DNA of 64,000 nt from Arcobacter porcinus. Its GTDB lineage: Bacteria > Campylobacterota > Campylobacteria > Campylobacterales > Arcobacteraceae. Made by a program: the position numbers and the translations under genes. Positions within the stretch are counted from its first letter, which is position 1, and every line of letters begins with the position of its first letter. Positions 1 through 9,528 of this stretch are shown piece by piece. Under the pieces are notes generated by a model. That model saw only the letters and a program-made list of their open reading frames with translations. It searched no databases and was not told the DNA's origin. The stretch lies in NCBI RefSeq assembly GCF_004299785.2, contig NZ_CP036246.2, forward strand, positions 682,001-746,000, read 5' to 3'.

Positions 1-498
1 ATCTGGATTTAGCATTAGAAGTTGAATAAGTTCATTTCTCTTTTTTTCTCCACCACTAAAACCATCATTTAAATCTCTTTGTAAAAGTTTTCTATCAATA
101 TCATATTTATTTGTCTCCTCTTTTACAAGTTTTAGAAATTGCATTGCATCAAGCTCTTCTTTTCCTTCGTAAGCTCTTTTTGCATTCATAGCAGTTCTTA
201 AAAAGTAGCTATTATTTACTCCTGAAACTTCAACAGGACTTTGGAAACTCATAAAAATTCCCTCATTTGCTCTGTCTGCTGCATCCATTTCTAATAAATC
301 TTTACCTTTAAATGTAATTTTTCCACCATTTACATCACAGTCATAATGTGCAGCTAAAGTTTTAACTAAAGTTGATTTTCCAGCCCCATTTACACCCATT
401 AAAACATGAACTTCACCTGGGTTTATCTCTAGGTTTAAACCTTTTAAAATCTCATTATTATTTATACTTACTTTTAAATCTTCAATTTTTAATAACAT
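1..498 (-). CDS. sufC: SufC, ABC-type ATPase of Fe-S cluster assembly (3' end beyond window)
   Basis: This is the N-terminal 166 codons of the SUF ATPase; the C-terminus lies off the left edge. It begins MLLKIEDLKV. A Walker A motif, GVNGAGKST, is near residues 35-43, and the ABC signature region FSGGEKKRNE is near residue 148. SufC hydrolyses ATP in the cytosolic SufBCD scaffold. It starts 101 bases after the sufB stop on the same strand, so the two are probably co-transcribed, and sufD and sufS would be expected further left. Identification is firm from the SufC-specific signature sequence. Confidence 0.95.
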   Translation of the reverse strand, partial: MLLKIEDLKVSINNNEILKGLNLEINPGEVHVLMGVNGAGKSTLVKTLAAHYDCDVNGGKITFKGKDLLEMDAADRANEGIFMSFQSPVEVSGVNNSYFLRTAMNAKRAYEGKEELDAMQFLKLVKEETNKYDIDRKLLQRDLNDGFSGGEKKRNELIQLLMLNPD

Positions 499-577
499 CT
501 ATTATCCTTAAAAAATTTTCCATCTTTTGGAAATTTATATAATATAACACTTTTTAAAAAAGTGATAAAAATTTAAT

Positions 578-595
578 AAAGCAATTTCTTGCTTT
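578..595. terminator. Weak stem-loop between sufB and sufC
   Basis: A 7-bp stem (AAAGCAA / TTGCTTT) with a 4-base loop sits just after sufB. In the sufB direction it is not followed by a clean T tract, so it is more likely a processing or attenuation hairpin than a full terminator. Confidence 0.3.
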
Positions 596-599
596 TTAT

Positions 600-2036
600 T
601 TAACCAACACTTCCTTCTAAAGAGATACTTAACAACTCTTTTGCTTCAGCTGCAAACTCCATTGGTAGCTCTTTTAAAACCTCTTTACAAAAACCATTTA
701 CAATCATAGCAATAGCATCTTCTTCATCTATTCCTCTTTGATTTAGATAAAATAGTTGTTCATCTGAAATTTTTGAAGTTGTTGCTTCATGTTCAATATT
801 TGCACTACTATTTCTTATCTCATGATAAGGATAAGTATGTGCTTGGCATTTATGACCAATTAAAAGTGAATCACATTCAGAGATATTTCTTGCATTATCA
901 GCATTTTTACCAACTCTTACAAGTCCTCTATATGCATTTATACCTTTCATAGCAGAAATACCTTTTGAGATAATTGTAGATTTAGTATTTTTACCTAAGT
1001 GAATCATCTTTGTACCTGTATCAGCTTGTTGAGCTCTTGAAGTAATAGCAACAGAGTAAAACTCTCCAACACTATTATCTCCTTGTAAAACACATGAAGG
1101 ATATTTCCAAGTAATACTTGAACCTGTTTCAACTTGAGTCCAAGATACTTTTGAATTGTTTCCTTTACATAAAGCCCTTTTTGTAACAAAGTTAAGGATT
1201 CCACCTTTCCCTTCATCATCTCCTGGATACCAGTTTTGAATAGTTGAATATTTTATATGTCCATTTTCAAGTGCAACTAATTCTACAACTGCTGCATGAA
1301 GTTGTCTATCATCTCTACTTGGAGCAGAACAACCTTCATTATATGATACATAAGAACCTTCATCACAAATTATTAAAGTTCTTTCAAATTGCCCTGTATT
1401 TAAAGCATTTATTCTAAAGTAAGTAGAAAGTTCCATTGGGCATCTTGTATTTTTAGGAATATATACAAAACTTCCATCTGTAAATACTGCACTATTTAAA
1501 GCAGAAAAATAGTTGTCTGTTACTGGAACTACACTTGCTAAATATGTTTTAACAAGATCTGGAAACCTGTGAGCAGCTTCACTAATTGAGCAAAATATAA
1601 TACCTAGTTTTTCAAGTTCATCTTGATATGTTGTTTTTATTGAAACAGAATCAAAAACAGCATCAACTGCAACACCTGCAAGCATTTTTTGCTCTTCAAG
1701 TGGAATTCCAAGTTTTTCGTAAGTTTTTAATATCTCTGGATCAACTTCATCTAAAGAATTAAGTGCTTTTTTTGGTGCTGAATAGTAAGCATAATCTTGA
1801 TAATCTATTTTTGGGTAATCTAAATTTGTCCATTCAGGCTCTTCCATTTTTAGCCATTTCTCATAAGCTTTTAGTCTAAATTCTAATAAAAATTCTGGTT
1901 CTTCTTTTTTTGCACTAATAGCTCTTATTACATTCTCATTTAAACCTTTTTCAAAAGTATCACTTTGAACTAATGTTTCAAAGCCTAGTTTGTAATCAGT
2001 GTTTATAATGTCATGTATTTGTTGGTTATCACTCAT
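600..2036 (-). CDS. sufB: SufB, Fe-S cluster assembly scaffold subunit
   Basis: 478 residues, close to the usual SufB length of 470-495. The C-terminal beta-helix core is intact and includes the segment around [14 protein letters not shown], which carries a conserved cysteine, followed by [10 protein letters not shown], typical of SufB rather than SufD. SufB forms the scaffold on which sulphur and iron are assembled, with SufC and SufD, in the cytosol. The ATG is preceded by a GGAGAAG ribosome site. Upstream lies a promoter overlapped by a palindromic operator (see 2065-2095). It is transcribed toward sufC and divergently from the NifU-like gene. Confidence 0.97.
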   Translation of the reverse strand: MSDNQQIHDIINTDYKLGFETLVQSDTFEKGLNENVIRAISAKKEEPEFLLEFRLKAYEKWLKMEEPEWTNLDYPKIDYQDYAYYSAPKKALNSLDEVDPEILKTYEKLGIPLEEQKMLAGVAVDAVFDSVSIKTTYQDELEKLGIIFCSISEAAHRFPDLVKTYLASVVPVTDNYFSALNSAVFTDGSFVYIPKNTRCPMELSTYFRINALNTGQFERTLIICDEGSYVSYNEGCSAPSRDDRQLHAAVVELVALENGHIKYSTIQNWYPGDDEGKGGILNFVTKRALCKGNNSKVSWTQVETGSSITWKYPSCVLQGDNSVGEFYSVAITSRAQQADTGTKMIHLGKNTKSTIISKGISAMKGINAYRGLVRVGKNADNARNISECDSLLIGHKCQAHTYPYHEIRNSSANIEHEATTSKISDEQLFYLNQRGIDEEDAIAMIVNGFCKEVLKELPMEFAAEAKELLSISLEGSVG

Positions 2037-2064
2037 GACTTCTCCATAAAAAATTTATTTTAAA

Positions 2065-2095
2065 TAGGACAAGTTTTATCCTAATTGGAATAATA
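2065..2095 (-). promoter_or_regulatory. sufB promoter with Fur-like palindromic operator
   Basis: On the minus strand a -10 hexamer TATTAT (2095-2090) is followed 6 bases later by the palindrome TAGGACAA-GTT-TTATCCTA (2065-2083), which would cover the transcription start. The core fits the GATAA-N3-TTATC form of Fur-family boxes with one mismatch. The same element in the same geometry precedes the divergent NifU-like gene. The binding protein is not known from the sequence; iron- or redox-dependent repression is an inference. Confidence 0.6.
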
Positions 2096-2182
2096 TCAAA
2101 ATAAGTATATAATGTAAAGGCATAAATACTAATAAAGCAAATAAGTATTTAATATTTTTATAAATAAACACCTTAATAATGG

Positions 2183-2212
2183 TATATTAAAATTAAGATA
2201 AATATTATCCTA
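2183..2212 (+). promoter_or_regulatory. Promoter of NifU-like gene with matching palindromic operator
   Basis: A -10 hexamer TATATT (2183-2188) is followed 5 bases later by TAAGATAA-ATA-TTATCCTA (2194-2212). This is an 8-3-8 palindrome with one mismatch, nearly identical to the sufB operator and placed the same way over the predicted start. The 52-base leader then reaches the ATG at 2264. Confidence 0.6.
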
Positions 2213-2263
2213 TTTTAAATAAAATATGAAAATTTTAATAAGAATATAAAAAATGGAAAAATA

Positions 2264-3187
2264 ATGAAAGAATATTCAAAAAAGATAATTGAAAGAGTAG
2301 ATAATCCAAAACACTTTGGAGAGATTAGTAAAATAGAAGCTGAAGCTTTAGGCTGTAATTTAGTTGTGGTTGATTATGAAGGAAATGCAAATGATACTAT
2401 TAGAGTCTATTTTGCAATAACAAAAGATAAAAATGTTTTTACAGCAAAATTTAAATCATTTTCAAGTGGTTTAATAGTCGCTTTAAATGATATGATGATA
2501 GAACTTTGTATTGGAAAAAGTATAGAAAAAGTTTCAAGTATGTTTAAAACAGATGTTGAATTTGCATTAAGAGATGAACCACAAATTCCAGCATTAAGTA
2601 TTGAAGAGTTACATAATGGTTTTTTAAATTTTGTAATATTAAAAAAAGTTGCACTAAAGTTTAATGAAAGAAATATGGAAGATTTTGCTGATGATTATAT
2701 TGTTTGTGAATGTGCAAGAGTAAATTTAAAAACAATTAAAGATGCAATAAAAGAGTTTAATCTCAAAACTATTGAAGAAATAGGTGAGAAGACAAAAGCT
2801 GGAATATTTTGTAAATCATGTAGAAATGAAGGTGGATTGGAAGAAAAAGAGATCTATTTAAGTGATATTTTAGAGCAAACTTTAAAAGAGATTGAAGATG
2901 AACAAGCCCCTTCATATATGAATAGTTCTTTCCTTGAAATGACAAAAGAACAAAAACTTGAGCTTATAGAAGATGTTTTAGATGATGATATACGACCTAT
3001 GCTTATTATGGATGGTGGAAATATGGAGATCTTAGATTTGGTTGAATCAAAACCACACTACGATTTATATATTCGATATTTAGGAGCATGTAGTGGATGT
3101 AGTGCAGGAAGTATGGGAACATTGTATGCTATTGAATCAATTTTACAAAGTAAAGTAGATGAAAATTTAAGAGTATTACCAATTTAA
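2264..3187 (+). CDS. NifU-like Fe-S protein with degenerate scaffold domain
   Basis: 307 residues with the full NifU three-part layout: an IscU-like domain (about 1-130), a central [2Fe-2S] domain (VCECARV near 146-152 and FCKSC near 181-185) and a C-terminal Nfu domain with a C-x2-C motif (CSGCS, near 275-279). In Campylobacterota NifU the IscU-like domain carries three cysteines. Here the three positions read AND instead of CGD, FSSG instead of FGCG and HNG instead of HCS, so all three ligands are gone. The protein probably works as a [2Fe-2S]/Nfu carrier beside the SUF scaffold rather than as a NifU scaffold. That role is inferred; the domain assignment is firm. Confidence 0.88.
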   Translation: MKEYSKKIIERVDNPKHFGEISKIEAEALGCNLVVVDYEGNANDTIRVYFAITKDKNVFTAKFKSFSSGLIVALNDMMIELCIGKSIEKVSSMFKTDVEFALRDEPQIPALSIEELHNGFLNFVILKKVALKFNERNMEDFADDYIVCECARVNLKTIKDAIKEFNLKTIEEIGEKTKAGIFCKSCRNEGGLEEKEIYLSDILEQTLKEIEDEQAPSYMNSSFLEMTKEQKLELIEDVLDDDIRPMLIMDGGNMEILDLVESKPHYDLYIRYLGACSGCSAGSMGTLYAIESILQSKVDENLRVLPI

Positions 3188-3230
3188 AAAATATTTAGAT
3201 AAAATAATCAAAAAATAAGAGGGGATATTT

Positions 3231-3851
3231 ATGTTTGCTATATATAATAATGGAACAGTTGGATTTAGAAGCACTAGCGATAATTTATATGATTTAAAAA
3301 ATATTGAACAGATAGAACCTGTTAGATTTAGTCCAAAAGAGGGTTTTATTCATGATTATACAGAAGATCAAGAGAGAAAAAAGCAAGAATTTATAAACTC
3401 TTATAAAAAAATGGCACAAATTGATACTCTTGAACCTGTTTATAAAATCAAAGATATTATGACTGAAGATGTGTTTCATGCATCATTAAATACCACAGTT
3501 GAAGATATTTACTATTTTATAAATGATAAAGGAGTATCTTCAATACCTATTACAGATTTTGGTAAAAAAATAGTTGGAATTATTGACAAAAAAGTTATTT
3601 TAAATCTTATTATGAAACATATAGATGATATTGAATCAACTTTAAAAAAGACAATGAATGATATTTATATACCAGAAGTTTTAACAGCTGATCCAGAAGC
3701 AGATGTTAGAAAAGTTGTTCAAGTTATGTTGGATTTAAGATTAGATGCTGTTCCAATAGTTGATGATAATGATATATTAGTTGGAATAGTTTCAAAAACA
3801 GATATTTTAAAAGCAGTTGCAAATCTACCAAAATTGCAACTGTGGAGCTAA
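3231..3851 (+). CDS. Tandem CBS-domain protein
   Basis: 206 residues. A roughly 70-residue N-terminal segment of unknown fold is followed by two CBS domains (about 75-130 and 145-200), each with the usual D-x-x-G/GI pattern (VGIIDKK, VGIVSKTDIL). CBS pairs bind adenine nucleotides and act as regulatory modules; no catalytic domain is present, so the partner is unknown. A strong ribosome site (GAGGGG) precedes the ATG. It follows the NifU-like gene by 43 bases and may share its transcript. Confidence 0.8.
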   Translation: MFAIYNNGTVGFRSTSDNLYDLKNIEQIEPVRFSPKEGFIHDYTEDQERKKQEFINSYKKMAQIDTLEPVYKIKDIMTEDVFHASLNTTVEDIYYFINDKGVSSIPITDFGKKIVGIIDKKVILNLIMKHIDDIESTLKKTMNDIYIPEVLTADPEADVRKVVQVMLDLRLDAVPIVDDNDILVGIVSKTDILKAVANLPKLQLWS

Positions 3852-3877
3852 TTAAATAAGCTAAAAAGCTTATTTAA
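3852..3877. terminator. Bidirectional terminator between convergent genes
   Basis: An 11-bp perfect stem (TTAAATAAGCT / AGCTTATTTAA) with an AAAA loop lies between the converging CBS and GGDEF genes. Confidence 0.65.
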
Positions 3878-3880
3878 TAA

Positions 3881-5128
3881 TTAAAGTTGATTTCCATCAT
3901 CAAAAAAGACTTTATTTCTTCCTGCTCTTTTTGCTTCATATAAAAGATTATCTGCTTTTTCATGAGCTTGTTCTAAAGAATCATATCTGTTTCTAAAAGT
4001 AACACCTGCTGAGAAAGTTATATTTATTTTGCTACTTTTATAAACAAAAGTGCTATTTAAAAAAGCATTTTTAACTCTTTTTACATATCTACTTATTTCA
4101 ACTTTATCTCTGAAGTTTATTAAAGCAACAAACTCTTCTCCACCATAACGAGCTATTACATCTTCTTTTCTTGTAAGATTCTTTATAATATTTGCAAAAG
4201 ATTTTAAAATCTCATCACCACAAGAGTGACCATATTTATCATTTATTTTTTTGAAATGATCAATATCGAAAAATATTATTGCATAGTTAGTATTAAATAA
4301 AAAATATTGTTTTTCCATTTTTTTAATTTCATTATCATAGGCTCTTCTATTGTAAATGTTTGTTAAAAAATCATATAAATACTCTTCTTTAGCCATTTGT
4401 AACTCTTTTTCTAAGTCTTGAATTTGCCTATTTAAAAGTTTTACTTTATCAATGTTTGTAGATAATATTTTATTATTTTCAAGTAAAGAACTTTCCATTT
4501 TCTCAATGCTATTAATAAGCTTTTTCTGAACAATCAGAATCTCTCTTTTTGATGAATCAGATATATCTAAAGTAACTAAATCATCTTTGATTCTTTTAAT
4601 ATCTTCTTGCTGATTTGTACTATCTTTTAAAGTTTTATCATAGTATCTACTCATCAATGATGTAAGTTTTATAATATCATGAGTTTTGTCTTTTAAAACT
4701 AATCTATCTTGTTCAACTCTTAATTTTGCAAATTTTTTGATTTGACTTAAAGACTCTTTAGTTAATGCTTCTTTAGGGTTTTTTAATAAATAAAAAATGA
4801 AATCTTCAACTTCATAACTAATATCATAATTAATTGAAGGGGCTAAAGTATCACTAAAAGTTTCAATAAGCTTTTTTAAATCATCATTTGAAGTTCTATT
4901 TGATAGAATTTTTAACATTCCAAAAATAGAGTTTTTTTGCAGACTATTTTTTTCATCTTTAGTTAAATTATATAAACTACTTTCAAATATTTCTAACTCT
5001 TTAAAACTCTCTTCACTATTTTTAGCTTGAGTTATAAACTCTAAAAAATAGTTTTCAGGAGTTGCTGCAAGTCTTTTATTTTTTAAACCTTCTAAAGTAT
5101 TCTTTGTAATCTCTTTGATATCCAACAT
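3881..5128 (-). CDS. Diguanylate cyclase (GGDEF protein)
   Basis: 415 residues. The C-terminal 165 residues form a GGDEF domain with the active-site signature RYGGEEF and the substrate-binding region IIFFDIDHFKKINDKYGH. It is predicted to make cyclic di-GMP from two GTP. The N-terminal 240 residues are helical with coiled-coil segments and have no membrane span or recognised sensor domain, so the protein is cytosolic with unknown input. It is transcribed alone and divergently from argH. Confidence 0.88.
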   Translation of the reverse strand: MLDIKEITKNTLEGLKNKRLAATPENYFLEFITQAKNSEESFKELEIFESSLYNLTKDEKNSLQKNSIFGMLKILSNRTSNDDLKKLIETFSDTLAPSINYDISYEVEDFIFYLLKNPKEALTKESLSQIKKFAKLRVEQDRLVLKDKTHDIIKLTSLMSRYYDKTLKDSTNQQEDIKRIKDDLVTLDISDSSKREILIVQKKLINSIEKMESSLLENNKILSTNIDKVKLLNRQIQDLEKELQMAKEEYLYDFLTNIYNRRAYDNEIKKMEKQYFLFNTNYAIIFFDIDHFKKINDKYGHSCGDEILKSFANIIKNLTRKEDVIARYGGEEFVALINFRDKVEISRYVKRVKNAFLNSTFVYKSSKINITFSAGVTFRNRYDSLEQAHEKADNLLYEAKRAGRNKVFFDDGNQL

Positions 5129-5172
5129 TTAACTAGCCTTAAAATTTGTAACTTAAATTATACCACTTATGA

Positions 5173-5178
5173 TATAAT
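5173..5178 (+). promoter_or_regulatory. -10 element of argH
   Basis: A consensus TATAAT lies 32 bases before the argH ATG. A ribosome site (AGAGAAAA) follows. The upstream -35 region is not well conserved, as is usual in Campylobacterota. Confidence 0.6.
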
Positions 5179-5210
5179 AAATAGTTAATTTAATATATAA
5201 AAGAGAAAAA

Positions 5211-6599
5211 ATGAAACAAAGTAAACAAATCTTAAAAAATACAAATGCAGAAATTTTAGATGAATTCAATGCTTCTATAATGTTTGATAAAGAGCTTTAT
5301 AGACAAGATATAAAAGGTTCAATAGCACACTCAAAAATGTTAGCTTTACAAAATATTATATCAAATGATGAACAACTTGAGATAGAAAAAGGTCTTTTAC
5401 AAGTATTAGAAGAGATAGAAAAAGGAGAGTTTAAATTTTCGCTTGAATTTGAAGATATTCATATGGCAGTTGAAAGTAGGTTGATTGAAATTATTGGTGA
5501 TGCTGGAAAAAGAGTTCATACTGCAAGAAGTAGAAATGACCAAGTTTGTACAGATTTTACATTGTATGTACAAGAGAAGAGTGTAAGTATAAAAAAACAG
5601 ATTAAAACTCTTATTGAAACTTTTGTTGAACTTGCAAATAAACATACAGATACTTTAATGCCTGGAATGACTCATTTACAACATGCACAACCAATAAATT
5701 TTGGTTTTCATATGATGGCATATGCAAATATGTTTAAAAGAGATTTTGAAAGATTTGAGTCTTCTTATGAAAGAAATAATTACTCTCCACTTGGAAGTGC
5801 AGCACTTGCAGGAACTCCACATAATATCGATAGATTTAAAACAGCAGAATTATTAGGTTTTTCTGCACCAACGCAAAATGCAATGGATTCAGTTTCAAAT
5901 AGAGATTTTGCTTTAGAGATATTATTTAATATTTCAACTTGTATGATGCATATAAGTAGAATTTCAGAAGAGCTTATCTTATGGTCATCTTATGAATTTG
6001 GTTTTGTGAAAATGAGTGATATGTATGCAACTACTAGTTCAATAATGCCACAAAAGAAAAACCCTGATGTTCCTGAACTTTTAAGAGGGAAAACAGGAAG
6101 AGTATATGGAAATTTAATATCTTTATTAACAGTTATGAAATCTCTTCCACTTGCATATAATAAAGATACTCAAGAAGACAAAGAGGGAGTTTTTGATTCT
6201 GTTTCTACTATTGAAATATCATTGAGTATTTTAAATGAAGTAATCAAAACTATGATAATAAATAAAGAAAGAATGTTTGAAGCTTGTAAAATAGGGCATT
6301 TGACAGCAACAGATTTAGCTGATTATTTAGTTTTAAAACAAAATATTCCTTTTAGAACAGCTTATTATATTACAAAAGAGGTTGTGGCTTTTGCAAATAG
6401 TATAAATAAAGATATTAGTGAGTTAAATATAGATGAAATTAGAAAATCATCTAAAGATTTAGAAAATGTAAATGAAGATATAGTTTCATATTTAAATTTA
6501 GAAAACTCTATGAATAGTAGAAACTCTTTTGGAGGTACTTCTACAAAACAGACAAAACTAGCTATTGAAACTTTCCAAAATTGGTTGAAAAATAGTTAA
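5211..6599 (+). CDS. argH: Argininosuccinate lyase
   Basis: 462 residues, full length. It cleaves argininosuccinate to arginine and fumarate, the last step of arginine synthesis. The fumarase/aspartase family signature [11 protein letters not shown] is present near residue 280, and the early active-site block [10 protein letters not shown] near residue 101. It is a single gene between a divergent GGDEF gene and convergent cheV, with its own promoter and terminator. Confidence 0.97.
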   Translation: MKQSKQILKNTNAEILDEFNASIMFDKELYRQDIKGSIAHSKMLALQNIISNDEQLEIEKGLLQVLEEIEKGEFKFSLEFEDIHMAVESRLIEIIGDAGKRVHTARSRNDQVCTDFTLYVQEKSVSIKKQIKTLIETFVELANKHTDTLMPGMTHLQHAQPINFGFHMMAYANMFKRDFERFESSYERNNYSPLGSAALAGTPHNIDRFKTAELLGFSAPTQNAMDSVSNRDFALEILFNISTCMMHISRISEELILWSSYEFGFVKMSDMYATTSSIMPQKKNPDVPELLRGKTGRVYGNLISLLTVMKSLPLAYNKDTQEDKEGVFDSVSTIEISLSILNEVIKTMIINKERMFEACKIGHLTATDLADYLVLKQNIPFRTAYYITKEVVAFANSINKDISELNIDEIRKSSKDLENVNEDIVSYLNLENSMNSRNSFGGTSTKQTKLAIETFQNWLKNS

Positions 6600-6605
6600 A
6601 ATAAA

Positions 6606-6632
6606 AAAGCCCAAATAGTTAATTTGGGCTTT
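6606..6632. terminator. Rho-independent terminator between argH and cheV
   Basis: An 11-bp stem (AAAGCCCAAAT / ATTTGGGCTTT) with a 5-base loop. Six A's on the left give cheV a good T tract; argH gets a short TTT. Confidence 0.8.
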
Positions 6633-6654
6633 AAATAAAACAGTAGATAAAAAA

Positions 6655-7563
6655 TTATCTAATTAAGAACTTATTTGTAAGAGTATATAAACTATTGATA
6701 TCTGTTTTCCCTACAAAAGCATCTATTCCAATTCTATTCATTTTCCCTTTTACAGCATCCGTTGTCATTGATGAGTTTACAATAACTGGAATATGAGAAT
6801 ATTTAGAATTTCCTTTTATGAAAGAAGCTACTTGATAACCATCAGTTCCTGGCATCTCAATATCTGTTAATACCATACCAATTTTTGATGGATCTATCTC
6901 TTCAATTCTATCAAGTAAATCACCACCATTTGGATATATCTCATAGTCAACTTCTATTTGAGTGAAGAATTTATGTAAAACTTCTCTAGCAACCGCTGAG
7001 TCTTCAGCCGCAAGAATTTTTTTACTAGAGTTAATTCTACCTTCTACATATTTTTTAATATCTCTTCCACCATCATCAGTCCATTTGATATCTCTTAAAA
7101 GTTGCTCAGCATTAAAAACAGTACAAAGCTCTTCTTTATTATTAACTTTTACATAAGTTGTATAAGTAATTTTGCTATTTGTCTCTTCTGTATGTCTTAA
7201 TTCTTGAGTAGTTTTTTCTACAATATCTAGCATATCTTTAACTAAAAAACCTATTTTTTTATGATTGAATTCACAAAAAATAATTAGTTTATATTCATGC
7301 GTCTCAAAAGGTTTTAACCCTAACCAAGCATCAAGATTTATTAAAGTTACAGGTTCTCCTCTAATTGTTGCTATCCCTGCTATAACATTTGTTTCTTTTG
7401 GAGTATCGTTGATTTTTACTTCATCTGTAATTATAAAAGCTTTAACTTTTGCTATATTTATTGCATAAATATTATTATGACCAGTGTAAAAAACTGCTAA
7501 TTGTTGAACATTTCGTAGATGTCCTTGTGTCATTTGTTCAACACTACCACCAATACCGCTCAT
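6655..7563 (-). CDS. cheV: CheV-type chemotaxis coupling protein
   Basis: 302 residues: a CheW-like coupling domain (about 20-160) followed by a receiver domain (about 178-300). The phospho-acceptor aspartate sits in LTDIEMPGTDG, with the acidic pair in AAEDS and the conserved lysine in VGKTD. CheV links chemoreceptors to CheA and tunes the array through phosphorylation. There are no chemotaxis neighbours, so it is transcribed alone. Campylobacterota usually carry one or more CheV paralogues. Confidence 0.93.
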   Translation of the reverse strand: MSGIGGSVEQMTQGHLRNVQQLAVFYTGHNNIYAINIAKVKAFIITDEVKINDTPKETNVIAGIATIRGEPVTLINLDAWLGLKPFETHEYKLIIFCEFNHKKIGFLVKDMLDIVEKTTQELRHTEETNSKITYTTYVKVNNKEELCTVFNAEQLLRDIKWTDDGGRDIKKYVEGRINSSKKILAAEDSAVAREVLHKFFTQIEVDYEIYPNGGDLLDRIEEIDPSKIGMVLTDIEMPGTDGYQVASFIKGNSKYSHIPVIVNSSMTTDAVKGKMNRIGIDAFVGKTDINSLYTLTNKFLIR

Positions 7564-7603
7564 GTAAATCCTTTTTTTAGAATATTGATTATTATATAAG
7601 TAA

Positions 7604-8272
7604 TTAACTTTGAATATCTTTAACTAAACTTAATTTTCTTATAATCTTTTGTACTGTAACAGAGGCTATCATCAAACCAAAACTAGCTGTTACACCTTCA
7701 AAACTTCCTTTATCTATACAAAGAGGAACTTCTGTTGAATATATTACTTTGAACTTCTTTTTGAAGCCTTGTTTTTTTAATTCATCTCTTACTTTTTTGA
7801 TAAATTTATCATTATAACTATCCCAAATTGAACCATAAGTTATTTTTAAAGGGTCAATTCTTTTTGCTCCTCCACCTGTGCTTATAACTTTTGTAAAATG
7901 TTTTTTTATTAAGTGAACTTTTGGTTTTACATCATCTATTGCATCTAAAATATAATCAAATGATGAGAAATCAAAATTATCTATCCATTCTGGAGTTATT
8001 CTTACACAAATTGGAGTAACATTTGGATATCTCTCTTTCATAACATCAACTTTTATTCTTCCAATATTTCCATGGCTTCCTAATTGTCTATTTTGATTTG
8101 ACTCTTCATAGGTATCAAAATCAACAATTGTTATGTTTGTTATTCCAGAGTTATAAAGTGCATCAAGTGCAAAGCTTCCTATTCCTCCAACACCAAAGAG
8201 AATTATTTTTGTATCTTGGAATTTTTTTAATGCTTCTTCACCAAAAAGCATATTAATTCTACTATATTGCAT
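7604..8272 (-). CDS. tcdA: tRNA threonylcarbamoyladenosine dehydratase (TcdA/CsdL family)
   Basis: 222 residues of the ThiF/E1-like fold: the nucleotide-binding glycine motif GVGGIGS near residue 28, acidic DFDTYEESNQNRQ, and the later STGGGAKRIDP segment, typical of TcdA rather than MoeB or ThiF. TcdA uses ATP to cyclise t6A to ct6A at position 37 of tRNAs. It ends 40 bases before the cheV start on the same strand. No zinc-binding CxxC pairs of MoeB are present. Confidence 0.85.
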   Translation of the reverse strand: MQYSRINMLFGEEALKKFQDTKIILFGVGGIGSFALDALYNSGITNITIVDFDTYEESNQNRQLGSHGNIGRIKVDVMKERYPNVTPICVRITPEWIDNFDFSSFDYILDAIDDVKPKVHLIKKHFTKVISTGGGAKRIDPLKITYGSIWDSYNDKFIKKVRDELKKQGFKKKFKVIYSTEVPLCIDKGSFEGVTASFGLMIASVTVQKIIRKLSLVKDIQS

Positions 8273-8333
8273 GTTTTAAATCTTCTTTACAAATTTTTGG
8301 TTATTATAACACAAAATATTTATTGGAGAAATT

Positions 8334-8819
8334 ATGGATAAAGAGCCAATGACACTAGCTGGTTATAACAAAGTAACAGCAGAGTTAGATTATTTAAAAA
8401 ATAAAGAGAGACCAGAAACAGTAATTGCACTGGATGAAGCAAGGCAATTAGGGGATTTAAAAGAGAATGCTGAATATCATAGTGCAAAAGAGAAGTTAAA
8501 ATTCATAGATGTTCAAATAGCTAAAATAAGCAATATTATATCAAAAGCAGTGATAGTAAATCCAGAAGTTCTTCCTCATGATAGAGTAAGTTTTGGATCA
8601 ACAGTTTCTTTAATAGATGTAGAAACAGATGAAGAGTTTACTTATACAATAGTTGGAGGAGTTGAGTCAAATGTAGAGAAAGGTTTTATTTCTTTTAACT
8701 CTCCTTTAGCAAAACAACTTATGGGAAAAGTTGAAGGTGATGAGTTTACAGCTAAGCTTCCAGGTGGAGAAAAAGTATTTGAAGTTTTTGCAATATTTTA
8801 TAAAGAGATAGAGATATAG
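8334..8819 (+). CDS. greA: Transcription elongation factor GreA
   Basis: 161 residues, full length. The N-terminal coiled coil has the acidic tip region (GDLKENAEYHSAKE, about 42-55), and the C-terminal FKBP-like domain ends EVFAIFYKEIEI. GreA inserts its coiled coil into the RNA polymerase channel and stimulates cleavage of backtracked RNA. The start MDKEPMTLAGY matches the family; the ATG follows a GGAG site. A TATAAC -10 is at 8305-8310. The next gene begins two bases after the stop. Confidence 0.96.
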   Translation: MDKEPMTLAGYNKVTAELDYLKNKERPETVIALDEARQLGDLKENAEYHSAKEKLKFIDVQIAKISNIISKAVIVNPEVLPHDRVSFGSTVSLIDVETDEEFTYTIVGGVESNVEKGFISFNSPLAKQLMGKVEGDEFTAKLPGGEKVFEVFAIFYKEIEI

Positions 8820-8820
8820 A

Positions 8821-9525
8821 TTGATTTTTGAGTTAAGAGATAATGCTATTTTTATAGCAGATTCCCACTATAATATAAATAATCCAGAGTTTAAAAATAT
8901 TTTAAATAAATTAGAAAGAGATGAAATTGAGTTTAGTCAGATACTCTTTTTAGGGGATAATTTTGATTTTATTTCAGGCGAGTCAAAGTATTTTATAAAA
9001 CAAAATCAAGAGTTAATAGATATTATAAATAGCTTATCTTTAAAATATGAAATTTTTTATTTAGAAGGAAATCATGATTATAATTTACAAAAATTATTTC
9101 CTAAAGTAAAGGTTTTTAAAAGAGAAAAACAAGCTTTAATATTAAAATATGAAGATAAAACTATTGCAGTTTCTCATGGTGATAATTTTACATCTTGGGA
9201 TTATAATCTATATTGTAAAGTTATAAGAAATAGCTATTTATTATACTTCTTAAATTTTATAGATATAAATAATTTTATATCAAAAAGAATAGAAAAAGCA
9301 CTTCTTAAAAAAAATATTTGTCATAAAATGAATGACTTTGAGAGTTTAGCTAGAAAAAGAGTAAAAAACTATAAAGAAGATATTGTTATAGAAGGACATT
9401 TTCATCAAGGAAAAAGTTTTGTAATTGAAAATCAAGAGTATATAAATATTCCATCTCTTTATTGTCAAAAAAGTTTTACAAGATTTAAAGATGGAATATT
9501 TGTTAATGAGAGTTTGAAGGAATAG
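8821..9525 (+). CDS. Calcineurin-like phosphoesterase, LpxH-like
   Basis: 234 residues. All metallophosphoesterase motifs are present in order: ADSHY (D-x-H), GDNFD, GNHD, SHGD and GHFHQG. The layout is that of UDP-2,3-diacylglucosamine pyrophosphatases (LpxH and the related enzymes used by Campylobacterota), which make lipid X in lipid A synthesis at the inner membrane. The start is TTG, directly after greA. The exact substrate cannot be fixed from sequence alone; a general phosphodiesterase remains possible. Confidence 0.7.
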   Translation: MIFELRDNAIFIADSHYNINNPEFKNILNKLERDEIEFSQILFLGDNFDFISGESKYFIKQNQELIDIINSLSLKYEIFYLEGNHDYNLQKLFPKVKVFKREKQALILKYEDKTIAVSHGDNFTSWDYNLYCKVIRNSYLLYFLNFIDINNFISKRIEKALLKKNICHKMNDFESLARKRVKNYKEDIVIEGHFHQGKSFVIENQEYINIPSLYCQKSFTRFKDGIFVNESLKE

Positions 9526-9528
9526 TAT

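Noticed and set aside
502-511. TTATCCT-like match to the suf operator before sufC
   Set aside because: It is the reverse complement of the sufC ribosome site (AAGGATAAT) and has no second half-site.
1004-1219. Open frame inside sufB
   Set aside because: It is a shadow of sufB in another frame, with no start context or protein-like composition. The same applies to the other frames lying inside recognised genes.
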